Positions 47,155 through 54,334 of a stretch of DNA of 64,000 bases are shown piece by piece. The notes beneath the pieces are model-generated. The model saw nothing but the letters and a program-made list of their open reading frames with translations. It had not been told where the DNA came from and made no database searches. Numbering within the stretch: position 1 is the first letter of the stretch; every line of letters begins with the position of its first letter. Origin of the DNA: Sneathiella sedimenti (GTDB lineage Bacteria > Pseudomonadota > Alphaproteobacteria > Sneathiellales > Sneathiellaceae); the NCBI RefSeq assembly GCF_017313765.1, contig NZ_JAFLNC010000004.1, positions 62,001-126,000 on the forward strand, in the 5' to 3' direction. Made by a program: the position numbers and the translations under genes.

Positions 47155-48768
47155 ATGACGACAGTTTATGAGGCCTTTTGCACAACCGTCGCGAAATATC
47201 CTGATAACCCGTTTCTCTGTGTGCCGGCCTACGACAAGCGAAGCTATCATCCCGATGGCGTTGAGATCACCTATGCGGAGGCAGCCGGGGAGGTCGAGCG
47301 ACTGAGATCGACTTACCGGGGGGCGGGTTTCTCCCATGGAAACCGCGTCGCTTTCCTTCTTGAGAACCGGCCGGACTATCTTCTGCACCTGCTGGCCGCA
47401 AATTCGCTCGGTGTGTCCTGCGTGCCGATCAATCCCGACTATCTCGATGATGAAATGCTTTACCTGCTGGATCATTCCGATGTTGATCTGGTAGTGACGA
47501 TCGAGGCGCGGGCGACGGATGTCCAGAAAGTTGCGCTGCAACGGTCAAGGCCGCTCCCGGTCGTGATTTTCGAAAAATTCGCGGGTCACATACCGCGGCC
47601 CCGTCCGGCACCCTATCCCGCCGCCACAATCGGTCTTATGTCGGAGGTCAGCCTGCTGTATACCTCCGGCACCACCGGGCGGCCGAAGGGCTGCATCCTG
47701 ACCAACGAGTATTTCCTGACGGCGGGACAGACCTATCTGGATCTCGGCGGCGTTGCGCAAATCCGCGAGGGGCAGGAGCGGCTCTATAATCCGTTGCCAC
47801 TGTTTCACATGAATGCGGGCGCGGTCTCTTTTGTCTGCATGATCCTGTCCGGTGGTTGCCTGGTCATCCCGGACCGTTTTCATCCCACCACCTGGTGGCA
47901 GGAGCTTATTGAGACCAAAGCTAGCATTATCCATTATCTCGGCATCGTACCGCCGCTTCTGCTGAACCAGCCAAAGCGGGCGACTGATACGGCGCATAAC
48001 GTCCGCTTCGGCGTCGGCGCCGGTGTTGAACCCGAACTGCATGAGGTGTTCGAGAAACGTTTCGGCTTTCCGCTGGTCGAGGTTTGGGGCATGACGGAAA
48101 CCGGTCGCATCTTCGCCGATTGTATTGAGCCCCGGCAAATTCATACCCGTGCCTTTGGCCGTCCGACCGGGGATATGCTGGCCCGCGTCGTCGATGAGAA
48201 GGATCAGGATGTGCCCGCCGGCACCGAAGGGGAACTGCTGGTCAAATGCGCGGGCAATGATCCGCGGCGTGGCTTTTTTGCCGGATATCTCAAAAATGAC
48301 GACGCGACTGAAGAGGCCTGGAAGGGCGGCTGGTTCCATACCGGCGACACGGTGCGCCAGGACGGGAGCGGGATGCTCTATTTCGTCGACCGCAAGAAGA
48401 ACATCATCCGCCGCTCCGGCGAGAATATTGCCGCCGCCGAGGTCGAGGCCGTGCTGCAAACCCATGACGATATTGCGAAAGTCGCGGTGATTGCCGTGAA
48501 GGATGAACTTCGCGAAGAAGAGGTGATGGCCTGCATCGTCCTGATGGACGGTGTCCCGGATTCAGAGGAAAAGGCGGAAGAAATCTTCACCTACGCCAAT
48601 GACAGGCTCGCCTATTTCAAGACGCCGGGGTGGATCCTGTTCCTGGATGATCTGCCGACGACAGGGACCCAGAAAATTCAGAAAACCCGGATTTTCGGCC
48701 CTGATGTTGATCCACGCACTGAGGCGGGCGCCTTCGATTTCAAGGATCGCAAGAAAAAGTCCCGGTAA
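47155..48768 (+). CDS. AMP-dependent acyl-CoA synthetase (CaiC-like)
   Basis: A 537-aa ANL superfamily ligase. The AMP-binding P-loop is LLYTSGTTGRPKGCILTN; the A5 motif follows as WGMTETGRIF; the hinge region is GWFHTGDTVRQDGSGMLYFVDR with the hinge Asp, then KNIIRRSGENIAAAEVEAVL. The catalytic C-terminal Lys is in TGTQKIQKTRIF. It activates a carboxylate with CoA; the fold resembles crotonobetaine/carnitine-CoA ligase. It is a single-gene unit between parC and bioY, with AGGATGAGGGG as ribosome site. Confidence 0.88.
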   Translation: MTTVYEAFCTTVAKYPDNPFLCVPAYDKRSYHPDGVEITYAEAAGEVERLRSTYRGAGFSHGNRVAFLLENRPDYLLHLLAANSLGVSCVPINPDYLDDEMLYLLDHSDVDLVVTIEARATDVQKVALQRSRPLPVVIFEKFAGHIPRPRPAPYPAATIGLMSEVSLLYTSGTTGRPKGCILTNEYFLTAGQTYLDLGGVAQIREGQERLYNPLPLFHMNAGAVSFVCMILSGGCLVIPDRFHPTTWWQELIETKASIIHYLGIVPPLLLNQPKRATDTAHNVRFGVGAGVEPELHEVFEKRFGFPLVEVWGMTETGRIFADCIEPRQIHTRAFGRPTGDMLARVVDEKDQDVPAGTEGELLVKCAGNDPRRGFFAGYLKNDDATEEAWKGGWFHTGDTVRQDGSGMLYFVDRKKNIIRRSGENIAAAEVEAVLQTHDDIAKVAVIAVKDELREEEVMACIVLMDGVPDSEEKAEEIFTYANDRLAYFKTPGWILFLDDLPTTGTQKIQKTRIFGPDVDPRTEAGAFDFKDRKKKSR

Positions 48769-48815
48769 TTTTCCAAATAAATTTATAAGCTTACGTTAAA
48801 TTACGGGTTGAATAA

Positions 48816-48829
48816 CAAACGTTCGTTTG
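48816..48829. promoter_or_regulatory. inverted repeat CAAACG-TT-CGTTTG upstream of bioY
   Basis: Arms CAAACG (48816-48821) and CGTTTG (48824-48829) with a two-base spacer, 56 bases before the bioY ATG. It may be an operator for a TetR- or GntR-type regulator; no canonical BioR box was recognised. Confidence 0.4.
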
Positions 48830-48884
48830 GTAAACATTCACTTTATTCTTGGCCCGTTCGGGCGAGTTAGTGAAAGGAACCAAA

Positions 48885-49481
48885 ATGGCTTCATCTGAGA
48901 CATCTTCCACCCTGATCGGCGCTCTGTGGAGCGTGGATGCGGGGACGACGCGTCTGGAAAAATTACTCCGGATTACCGTTCTTGCCTTGGCGGGAACCGC
49001 GCTTCTGGCGATTTCCGCCCAGATTTCCGTGCCGATGTGGCCCGTGCCCATGACCATGCAGACATTTGCCGTTGTCCTGATCGGCGCCGCTTACGGTTGG
49101 CGTCTCGGGGGCGCAACGGTGGCCCTTTATCTTGCAGAAGGAGCGATGGGCCTGCCGGTCTTCGCGAATGCGGGCAGCGTTGCCTCTCTCGTCGGGCCGA
49201 CGGCAGGGTATCTCTTTGCCTTCGTGGCCGCTGCTGCTGCAGTCGGCGCACTGGTTGAAAAAGGCTGGGGCCGCTCTCTTTTCAAGACGACACTGGCCAT
49301 GACCCTCGGTACCGCCATGATCTTCGCGGGCGGCGTTGCCTGGCTCTCCACCTTCACCGGTGTTGAAAAGGCCCTGGTTGTCGGCATGTATCCGTTCCTC
49401 GTTGGCGGCGCAGTCAAGATTGCGCTGGCGGTTGCGGTCCTGCCGATGGCGTGGAAGCTGGTCGGTAAAATCCGCAAGTAA
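48885..49481 (+). CDS. bioY: biotin transporter BioY
   Basis: A 198-aa membrane protein, the S component of the ECF-type biotin transporter. The ATG at 48885 has AAGGAA upstream. Typical BioY elements are the loop ISVPMWPVPMTMQTFAVV and the hydrophobic helices VVLIGAAYGWRLGGATVALYLAEGAMGLPVFANAG. Energy-coupling genes bioM and bioN are not adjacent, so it may act alone or with shared ECF parts. A GC-rich hairpin follows before the convergent dctM gene. Confidence 0.9.
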   Translation: MASSETSSTLIGALWSVDAGTTRLEKLLRITVLALAGTALLAISAQISVPMWPVPMTMQTFAVVLIGAAYGWRLGGATVALYLAEGAMGLPVFANAGSVASLVGPTAGYLFAFVAAAAAVGALVEKGWGRSLFKTTLAMTLGTAMIFAGGVAWLSTFTGVEKALVVGMYPFLVGGAVKIALAVAVLPMAWKLVGKIRK

Positions 49482-49489
49482 TCAACGGG

Positions 49490-49523
49490 CAGGCGGGGCG
49501 CAGACGATGCGTTCCGCCTGTTT
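49490..49523. terminator. candidate terminator between bioY and dctM
   Basis: AGGCGG (49491-49496) pairs with CCGCCT (49514-49519), extended inward by GGCGCA/TGCGTT with two G-U pairs, loop GACGA, then TTT. It lies between converging genes; U-tract is short. Confidence 0.55.
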
Positions 49524-49525
49524 CC

Positions 49526-51103
49526 CTAGTAGCTCGCGCCGCTGATAAAGTGCGGCAGCCAGGTCGCGAGTGCCGGAATGGCCGCTAGCAGGCCAAGCGC
49601 CACCAGCTGCAGAAAGACGAATGGGATCACCCCCCGGTAGATAACACCCGTCGTTACCTCGGGCGGGGCCACTCCGCGCAGGTAGAATAGGGCAAAGCCG
49701 AAAGGCGGGGTCAGGAAGGAAGTCTGCAGGTTGAGCGCGATCATGATGCCAAGCCAGATCGGGCTGATATCCATGAGCAGCAGCACCGGCGCGACGACCG
49801 GGACAACGACGAAGGTGATCTCGACGAAATCGAGAAAAAAGCCCAGCACGAAGATAATCCCCATCACGACGAGAAGCGCCCCGAACTGCCCGCCCGGAAG
49901 GTCGCTGAGCAGCCGGTAGACGAGTTCATCCCCGCCCAGTCCGCGAAAGACAAGACTGAAAATAGTCGCCCCGATCAGGATGACGAAAACCATGGCTGTC
50001 ATCTCCATGGTCGATTGGCATACCTCCCTCAGGATTTGGCCGCGATAGAGCCGGAGAAGGGCAAGCGCAAGGCCGGCCACCACAATCGCGAGAAGAAGAA
50101 AGGCAAGGATCGAGTTGGGGCCGACTCCCTCTGCGGCAATACCTTTGAGATCCGTGATATTGGCGAGAACTAACAGCAGCACAACGCTTCCCCCCGCAGT
50201 GTAGAGCAGCCAGGTTGCCGGGCCGTCTTCCCTCAGCGCTGCCAGCAGAAGGGCGCCGACGGCTCCAACGGAGGCAGCTTCGGTTGGGGTGGCGATACCG
50301 AGCAGGATCGAGCCCAGCACGGCAACGATCAGGATGACCGGCGGCAACAGCGAACGAAGCAGGCCGGGGATCAGGGAGCTATCCGCCGCTGTTCCGTCCT
50401 CTTCCAGAACTGCCGGCGAACTTTCCGGATTAAAGAAGGCGACAAGGATCTGGTACGAAATATAAAGGCCGACAAGAATCAGGCCCGGAATCAGTGCCCC
50501 GGCGAACAGGTCGCCGACCGAGACCGGCTCCGGCGACCAGTTGCCTTTCAGGGACTGCGCGGCGAGATAGGCGTTGGAAATCTGTTCCGCCAGGATGATC
50601 AGCACGATGGAGGGCGGGATAATCTGGCCAAGGGTGCCGGCCGCGCAGATCGACCCGGCGGCAAGACGCGGATCATATCCCTTTTTCAGCATAATCGGCA
50701 GCGACATCAGCCCCATGGTGACAACGGCCGCGCCAACGATCCCGGTGGAGGCGGCAAGCAAGGCCCCGACGATAAACACCGAAATCCCGAGGCCGCCACG
50801 CAAGCTTCCGAACAGGCGGCCCATAGCGCCGAGTAGCTCCTCCGCCACCCGCGATTTTTCGAGCATGATCCCCATGAAAATGAACAGCGGCACGGCAAGC
50901 AGTGTCTCGTTCCACATGGCGACGCCGAAGATGCGCGACGGGATTGCCCCGAGCAGGGACAGGTCAAACACCCCCAGCAGCCAACCGATGCCCGCCATGA
51001 AAAGAGCGCTACCCGCGAGGGTGAACGCCACGGGATAACCCGCCATCAGGCTGAAAATTGTAACCGCAAAAAGGGCGAGGGCGAGATAGTCGGCGATGGT
51101 CAT
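49526..51103 (-). CDS. TRAP transporter large permease (DctM type)
   Basis: A 525-aa large membrane subunit of a TRAP transporter. The repeated DctM signature elements include VAMWNETLLAVPLFIFMGI and LGISVFIVGALLAASTGIVGA near the first half, and NLQTSFLTPPFGFALFYLRGV near the end. It is longer than the usual 430 aa because of an insertion between about residues 200 and 375 that adds two or three membrane helices. It overlaps the DctQ gene by 4 bases (ATGA). No binding-protein gene follows on this strand; the nearest is the divergent TakP-like gene. Confidence 0.9.
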   Translation of the reverse strand: MTIADYLALALFAVTIFSLMAGYPVAFTLAGSALFMAGIGWLLGVFDLSLLGAIPSRIFGVAMWNETLLAVPLFIFMGIMLEKSRVAEELLGAMGRLFGSLRGGLGISVFIVGALLAASTGIVGAAVVTMGLMSLPIMLKKGYDPRLAAGSICAAGTLGQIIPPSIVLIILAEQISNAYLAAQSLKGNWSPEPVSVGDLFAGALIPGLILVGLYISYQILVAFFNPESSPAVLEEDGTAADSSLIPGLLRSLLPPVILIVAVLGSILLGIATPTEAASVGAVGALLLAALREDGPATWLLYTAGGSVVLLLVLANITDLKGIAAEGVGPNSILAFLLLAIVVAGLALALLRLYRGQILREVCQSTMEMTAMVFVILIGATIFSLVFRGLGGDELVYRLLSDLPGGQFGALLVVMGIIFVLGFFLDFVEITFVVVPVVAPVLLLMDISPIWLGIMIALNLQTSFLTPPFGFALFYLRGVAPPEVTTGVIYRGVIPFVFLQLVALGLLAAIPALATWLPHFISGASY

Positions 51104-51618
51104 GGCCGTTCCTCCCGCGACAGGATCTCTGTGATCGCGCGGCAGGCGATGGCCAGCCCTTGAAGGATCATGAGGACCGGAAAGACCAGAAGGAGGGATT
51201 TCAGAAGAAAGAGAAACGGCAGGCCGGAGCTTTCACGCGAGCCTTCGACAATGGTCCAGGATCCGGCGACATAGTTCCAGCTCAGGAAAAGGATTACGAG
51301 ACAGACCGGGAACAACAGAAACAGGGTTCCTACAAGATCGATGGCCGCCTTGCCGGTTTGGCCGAGATTACCATATAGGAAATCGATGCGGACATGGCCA
51401 CCGCGGCGCAATGTATCGGCAGCCCCGAGCATAAAGAGAAGGGAGAAGCTGTAGATAACGCTTTCCTGCAGCGCAACAGGACCGACACCAAAAACATAGC
51501 GGGCGAGGACGAGGCTGAACTGGACCAGCACCATGAAGAGCGCGAGCCAGGAAAGATATTTCCCGATGACGGCGCTCAGTGAATCAAGTAATCCGGCAAA
51601 TGAGGTGAGGCGGGTCAC
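51100..51618 (-). CDS. TRAP transporter small permease (DctQ type)
   Basis: A 172-aa membrane protein with four predicted helices, the normal size for a DctQ small subunit. The GTG at 51618 is preferred, with GGAAG 8 bases upstream; a TTG at 51633 is an alternative. Landmarks are SLVLARYVFGVGPVALQE and MLGAADTLRRGGHVRIDF, the latter highly typical of DctQ. It is co-transcribed with the following DctM gene, overlapping by 4 bases, and divergent from the binding protein. Confidence 0.88.
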   Translation of the reverse strand: MTRLTSFAGLLDSLSAVIGKYLSWLALFMVLVQFSLVLARYVFGVGPVALQESVIYSFSLLFMLGAADTLRRGGHVRIDFLYGNLGQTGKAAIDLVGTLFLLFPVCLVILFLSWNYVAGSWTIVEGSRESSGLPFLFLLKSLLLVFPVLMILQGLAIACRAITEILSREERP

Positions 51619-51633
51619 GCAAATGTCTTCCAA

Positions 51634-52172
51634 ATCACAGGGTCTTCGCCCTGTCTACCAGAACTAACGGCGTTATAGGCGAGCCGTCTGGATTTGGCAA
51701 CCATAGGGAATATTGACCTGAGGGTAAGGCGATATCCACGCCAGATTCGAGGAAATTGCTCCGGATTTGCCGGAATTTGCCTTAAGCCTCGATAACTCAA
51801 GCCTTTTTCTAAACTCCATTCAAGAAATGGTGAAGATAATTTTATCTGCCCCGGATAAAATGAGTAAAACTTAAATATATTTAATAAAAACAATTGTTTA
51901 AAAGTGTGTATTAAATCAGCTTGATAGAAGACAGCAGTAATATGCGTTTTTTTTAATATGAAAATTTGCCTTGTATTTGGCATATCTTCCTGCAAAATGC
52001 GATCAACAGGGAGAATTCGCGAAATCTAGATAACCGGCACATGATGCCGGACAGATAAGAAATCTGCGCAAAAAGCAGTTCAACGAAATCCCGCGAAAAA
52101 TCTGTTACATGATTGCTATTTTTGAAGGGCGGTTTGTCCCGTCATTCAGTTTTAAAATGGGAGGAACATTTT
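51634..52172. promoter_or_regulatory. AT-rich regulatory region between two divergent TRAP units
   Basis: About 540 bases with no good gene. It contains a 12-bp perfect palindrome AAACAATTGTTT (51888-51899), an inverted repeat TTTTATC / GATAAAA (51840-51846 and 51854-51860, spacer TGCCCCG), and a hairpin CCGGCA / TGCCGG (52034-52039 and 52045-52050, loop CATGA). The middle (51830-51960) is very AT-rich and should hold promoters for both units; a ribosome site GGGAGGAAC precedes dctP. Confidence 0.6.
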
Positions 52173-53264
52173 ATGGAACGACGCAAGTTTTTAACAGGCG
52201 CTGCGCTTGCTGGTGCAGGGGTTGCTGCTGCACCGTTTGCGGCTCCGGCCATTGCCCAGGAACGCCGGGAGATGACGGTCGTCTCTACCTGGCCACGGGA
52301 CTTTCCCGGGCTCGGCATCAGTGCCCAGCGTCTTTGTGCACGGATCACTGAAGTCAGTGAAGGCCGTATCACGGTAAACTATTTCGCCGCGGGTGAACGC
52401 GTTGGTGCATTTGACTCGTTCGACGAAGTTGCTTCCGGTAATGCGCAGGCCTACATCGGCGCTGACTACTACTGGAAAGGCAAGCATCCGGGCTTCGCTT
52501 ATTTCACCTCCGTGCCGCTTGGCATGACCACGGTGGAATGGAACGCCTGGATCAAGTTCAAGGGCGGTCAGGATCTCTGGGACGAAATGTCCGGTGAATT
52601 CGGGCTGAAAGCACTGCCTTGCGGCGCAACCGGTACCCAGATGGGTGGTTGGTTCAACAAGGAAGTGAATTCCGCTGAAGATTTCAAGGGCCTCAAGTTC
52701 CGTATGCCGGGTCTCGGCGGCGACGTTATTGCCAAGCTCGGCGCGTCGGTTGTTTCGCTTCCTGGTGGTCAGATTTATGAAAACCTTGTTTCCGGCGCTA
52801 TTGATGCTACGGAATGGGTTGGTCCTTACAACGACTACTTCCTGAAGTTCTACGAAGCCGCCAAATATTACTACTATCCGGGTATGCATGAGCCGGGTGG
52901 GGGACTTGCCTTCGGCATGAACAAATCCTGGTGGGAAAGCCTCACGAAATGGGAGCAGGCACTTATCACGACTTGCTGCATGGAAGAACATGCCGCACAG
53001 TATGAAGAAGCTCAGGCCCTCAACGGTCAGTATCTGCAGAAGATGATCACGGAAAACGGCGTTGTCCTCAAAGAATTCAATGATGACGTGTATGACGCCT
53101 TTGCCGAAGCCGCTCTCGCGGTTTTTGAAGAAACACGTGCCCATAGTGCACTTGCGGCGAAGATCGACGAGTCTTTCCAGGCCAACCTCCGGGAAATCGG
53201 TGGCTATCAGAAGATCGCGGAAGTCGCCTTCTCCAACCAGCGGAACCGTGTGCTGGGAATTTAA
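52173..53264 (+). CDS. TRAP transporter periplasmic binding protein (TakP-like)
   Basis: A 363-aa periplasmic protein. The first 30 residues are a Tat-like signal (MERRKFLTGAALAGAGVAA) ending AIAQE. The mature sequence closely fits TakP, the 2-oxo acid (pyruvate-type) receptor: KHPGFAYFTSVPLGMTTVEWNAW, QMGGWFNKE, FRMPGLGG (Arg177), and Glu214-Trp215 in DATEWVGPYND, which in TakP contact the substrate and Na+. The length and W-rich C-terminus agree. Codon use is optimal, suggesting high expression. Substrate, probably a 2-oxo monocarboxylate, is inferred. Confidence 0.85.
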   Translation: MERRKFLTGAALAGAGVAAAPFAAPAIAQERREMTVVSTWPRDFPGLGISAQRLCARITEVSEGRITVNYFAAGERVGAFDSFDEVASGNAQAYIGADYYWKGKHPGFAYFTSVPLGMTTVEWNAWIKFKGGQDLWDEMSGEFGLKALPCGATGTQMGGWFNKEVNSAEDFKGLKFRMPGLGGDVIAKLGASVVSLPGGQIYENLVSGAIDATEWVGPYNDYFLKFYEAAKYYYYPGMHEPGGGLAFGMNKSWWESLTKWEQALITTCCMEEHAAQYEEAQALNGQYLQKMITENGVVLKEFNDDVYDAFAEAALAVFEETRAHSALAAKIDESFQANLREIGGYQKIAEVAFSNQRNRVLGI

Positions 53265-53284
53265 ATAGCATGAGTTGCAAGGCA

Positions 53285-53308
53285 GGGGCGGGACAAACAT
53301 CTCGCCCC
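53285..53308 (+). terminator. intercistronic hairpin between dctP and dctQ
   Basis: GGGGCGGGA (53285-53293) pairs with TCTCGCCCC (53300-53308), one G-U pair, loop CAAACA. Only two T's follow, so it may stabilise the upstream mRNA or partly terminate, giving more binding protein than permease. Confidence 0.6.
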
Positions 53309-53328
53309 TTCCACTATGGGAGGCGCTT

Positions 53329-54324
53329 ATGACGATGGCGGGAGATGTCTATGCATCTAACCGTGGACTGCAATATTCGGTTCGGGTTTTCGGTTGGTGT
53401 ATGTTGATTGGGGTGCCAATCTATTTTCTCAACAACTATTTTATTTTCGTTCAGGGTTGGCCTGGCATCGAACCGATATTTGCCGGGGGTGAAGTTACTG
53501 TCGATTCCTGGATACAGCTCGGTCTCTATTTACTCGGGCTTGTTTTTGCCATAGCGCTGGTCCGCAAGAACGCCTCGCGAACCTTGCGAGACGAGGCGGC
53601 GAGGATCACGCGGTTCAATACCTATCTGGTTCGAGCGGCGTTCTGGGCAGTATTCCTTGTCGGACTAGTCGATATGTCCCTGTCCTTTCTCCGGATTGAA
53701 GGGATACTTCCCTATATCGTGGGTGATCAGCTGAATGCCGATCTGGGACGCGTGCATTTCCGCGGTCCTTATGTCCATATCCCGCTGATTATTCTATCGC
53801 TTCTGATCGCGCTTCGATCCCGCACATTGGGCTTCCAGTGGCTGGCACTTTTGGTTGTCTTTGCCGAACTCGCGATTGTTTTCTCACGCTTCATCTTTTC
53901 TTACGAACAGGCGTTCATGGGGGATCTTGTCCGGTTCTGGTACGCGGCACTGTTCCTGTTCGCCAGTGCCTACACCCTCGTAGAGGAGGGGCATGTGCGC
54001 GTCGATGTTTTCTATGCCGGCTTTACCAACAAGACCAAGGGCTTCGTCAATGCGATCGGAACCCTGCTGATGGGCATTACCCTGTGCTGGACCATCCTGT
54101 TTGTCGGCATGGGCAGCAAGGCGTCCATCATCTACAGCCCGCTCGCCAATTTCGAGGTGAGCCAGTCCGGTTTCGGCATGCATGTAAAATATCTTATGGC
54201 CGGATTTCTTGCCGTGTTCGCGGTGACCATGCTGATCCAGTTTGTCAGCTACCTGATGGAGGCGGTAGCCGATTATCTGGAACAACCGGGTCATCAGGAT
54301 CATGAAGCGTCACTGACGGGATAG
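53329..54324 (+). CDS. TRAP transporter small permease with N-terminal membrane extension
   Basis: A 331-aa membrane protein, nearly twice the size of a standard DctQ. The ATG at 53329 has GGAGG 5 bases upstream. The C-terminal half (about 180-320) is the DctQ-like domain with FASAYTLVEEGHVRVDVFYAGFT. The N-terminal ~170 residues add about five helices, including IQLGLYLLGLVFAIALVRK, and have no close domain recognised. It is preceded by dctP and followed 10 bases later by the large DctM. The extra part may serve partner docking or another transport function. Confidence 0.82.
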   Translation: MTMAGDVYASNRGLQYSVRVFGWCMLIGVPIYFLNNYFIFVQGWPGIEPIFAGGEVTVDSWIQLGLYLLGLVFAIALVRKNASRTLRDEAARITRFNTYLVRAAFWAVFLVGLVDMSLSFLRIEGILPYIVGDQLNADLGRVHFRGPYVHIPLIILSLLIALRSRTLGFQWLALLVVFAELAIVFSRFIFSYEQAFMGDLVRFWYAALFLFASAYTLVEEGHVRVDVFYAGFTNKTKGFVNAIGTLLMGITLCWTILFVGMGSKASIIYSPLANFEVSQSGFGMHVKYLMAGFLAVFAVTMLIQFVSYLMEAVADYLEQPGHQDHEASLTG

Positions 54325-54334
54325 AGTTTAAATC

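Noticed and set aside
51615-51995. Leftward 126-aa frame in the TRAP intergenic region
   Set aside because: Runs through very AT-rich DNA, lacks a ribosome site and overlaps the start of dctQ; most probably noncoding.
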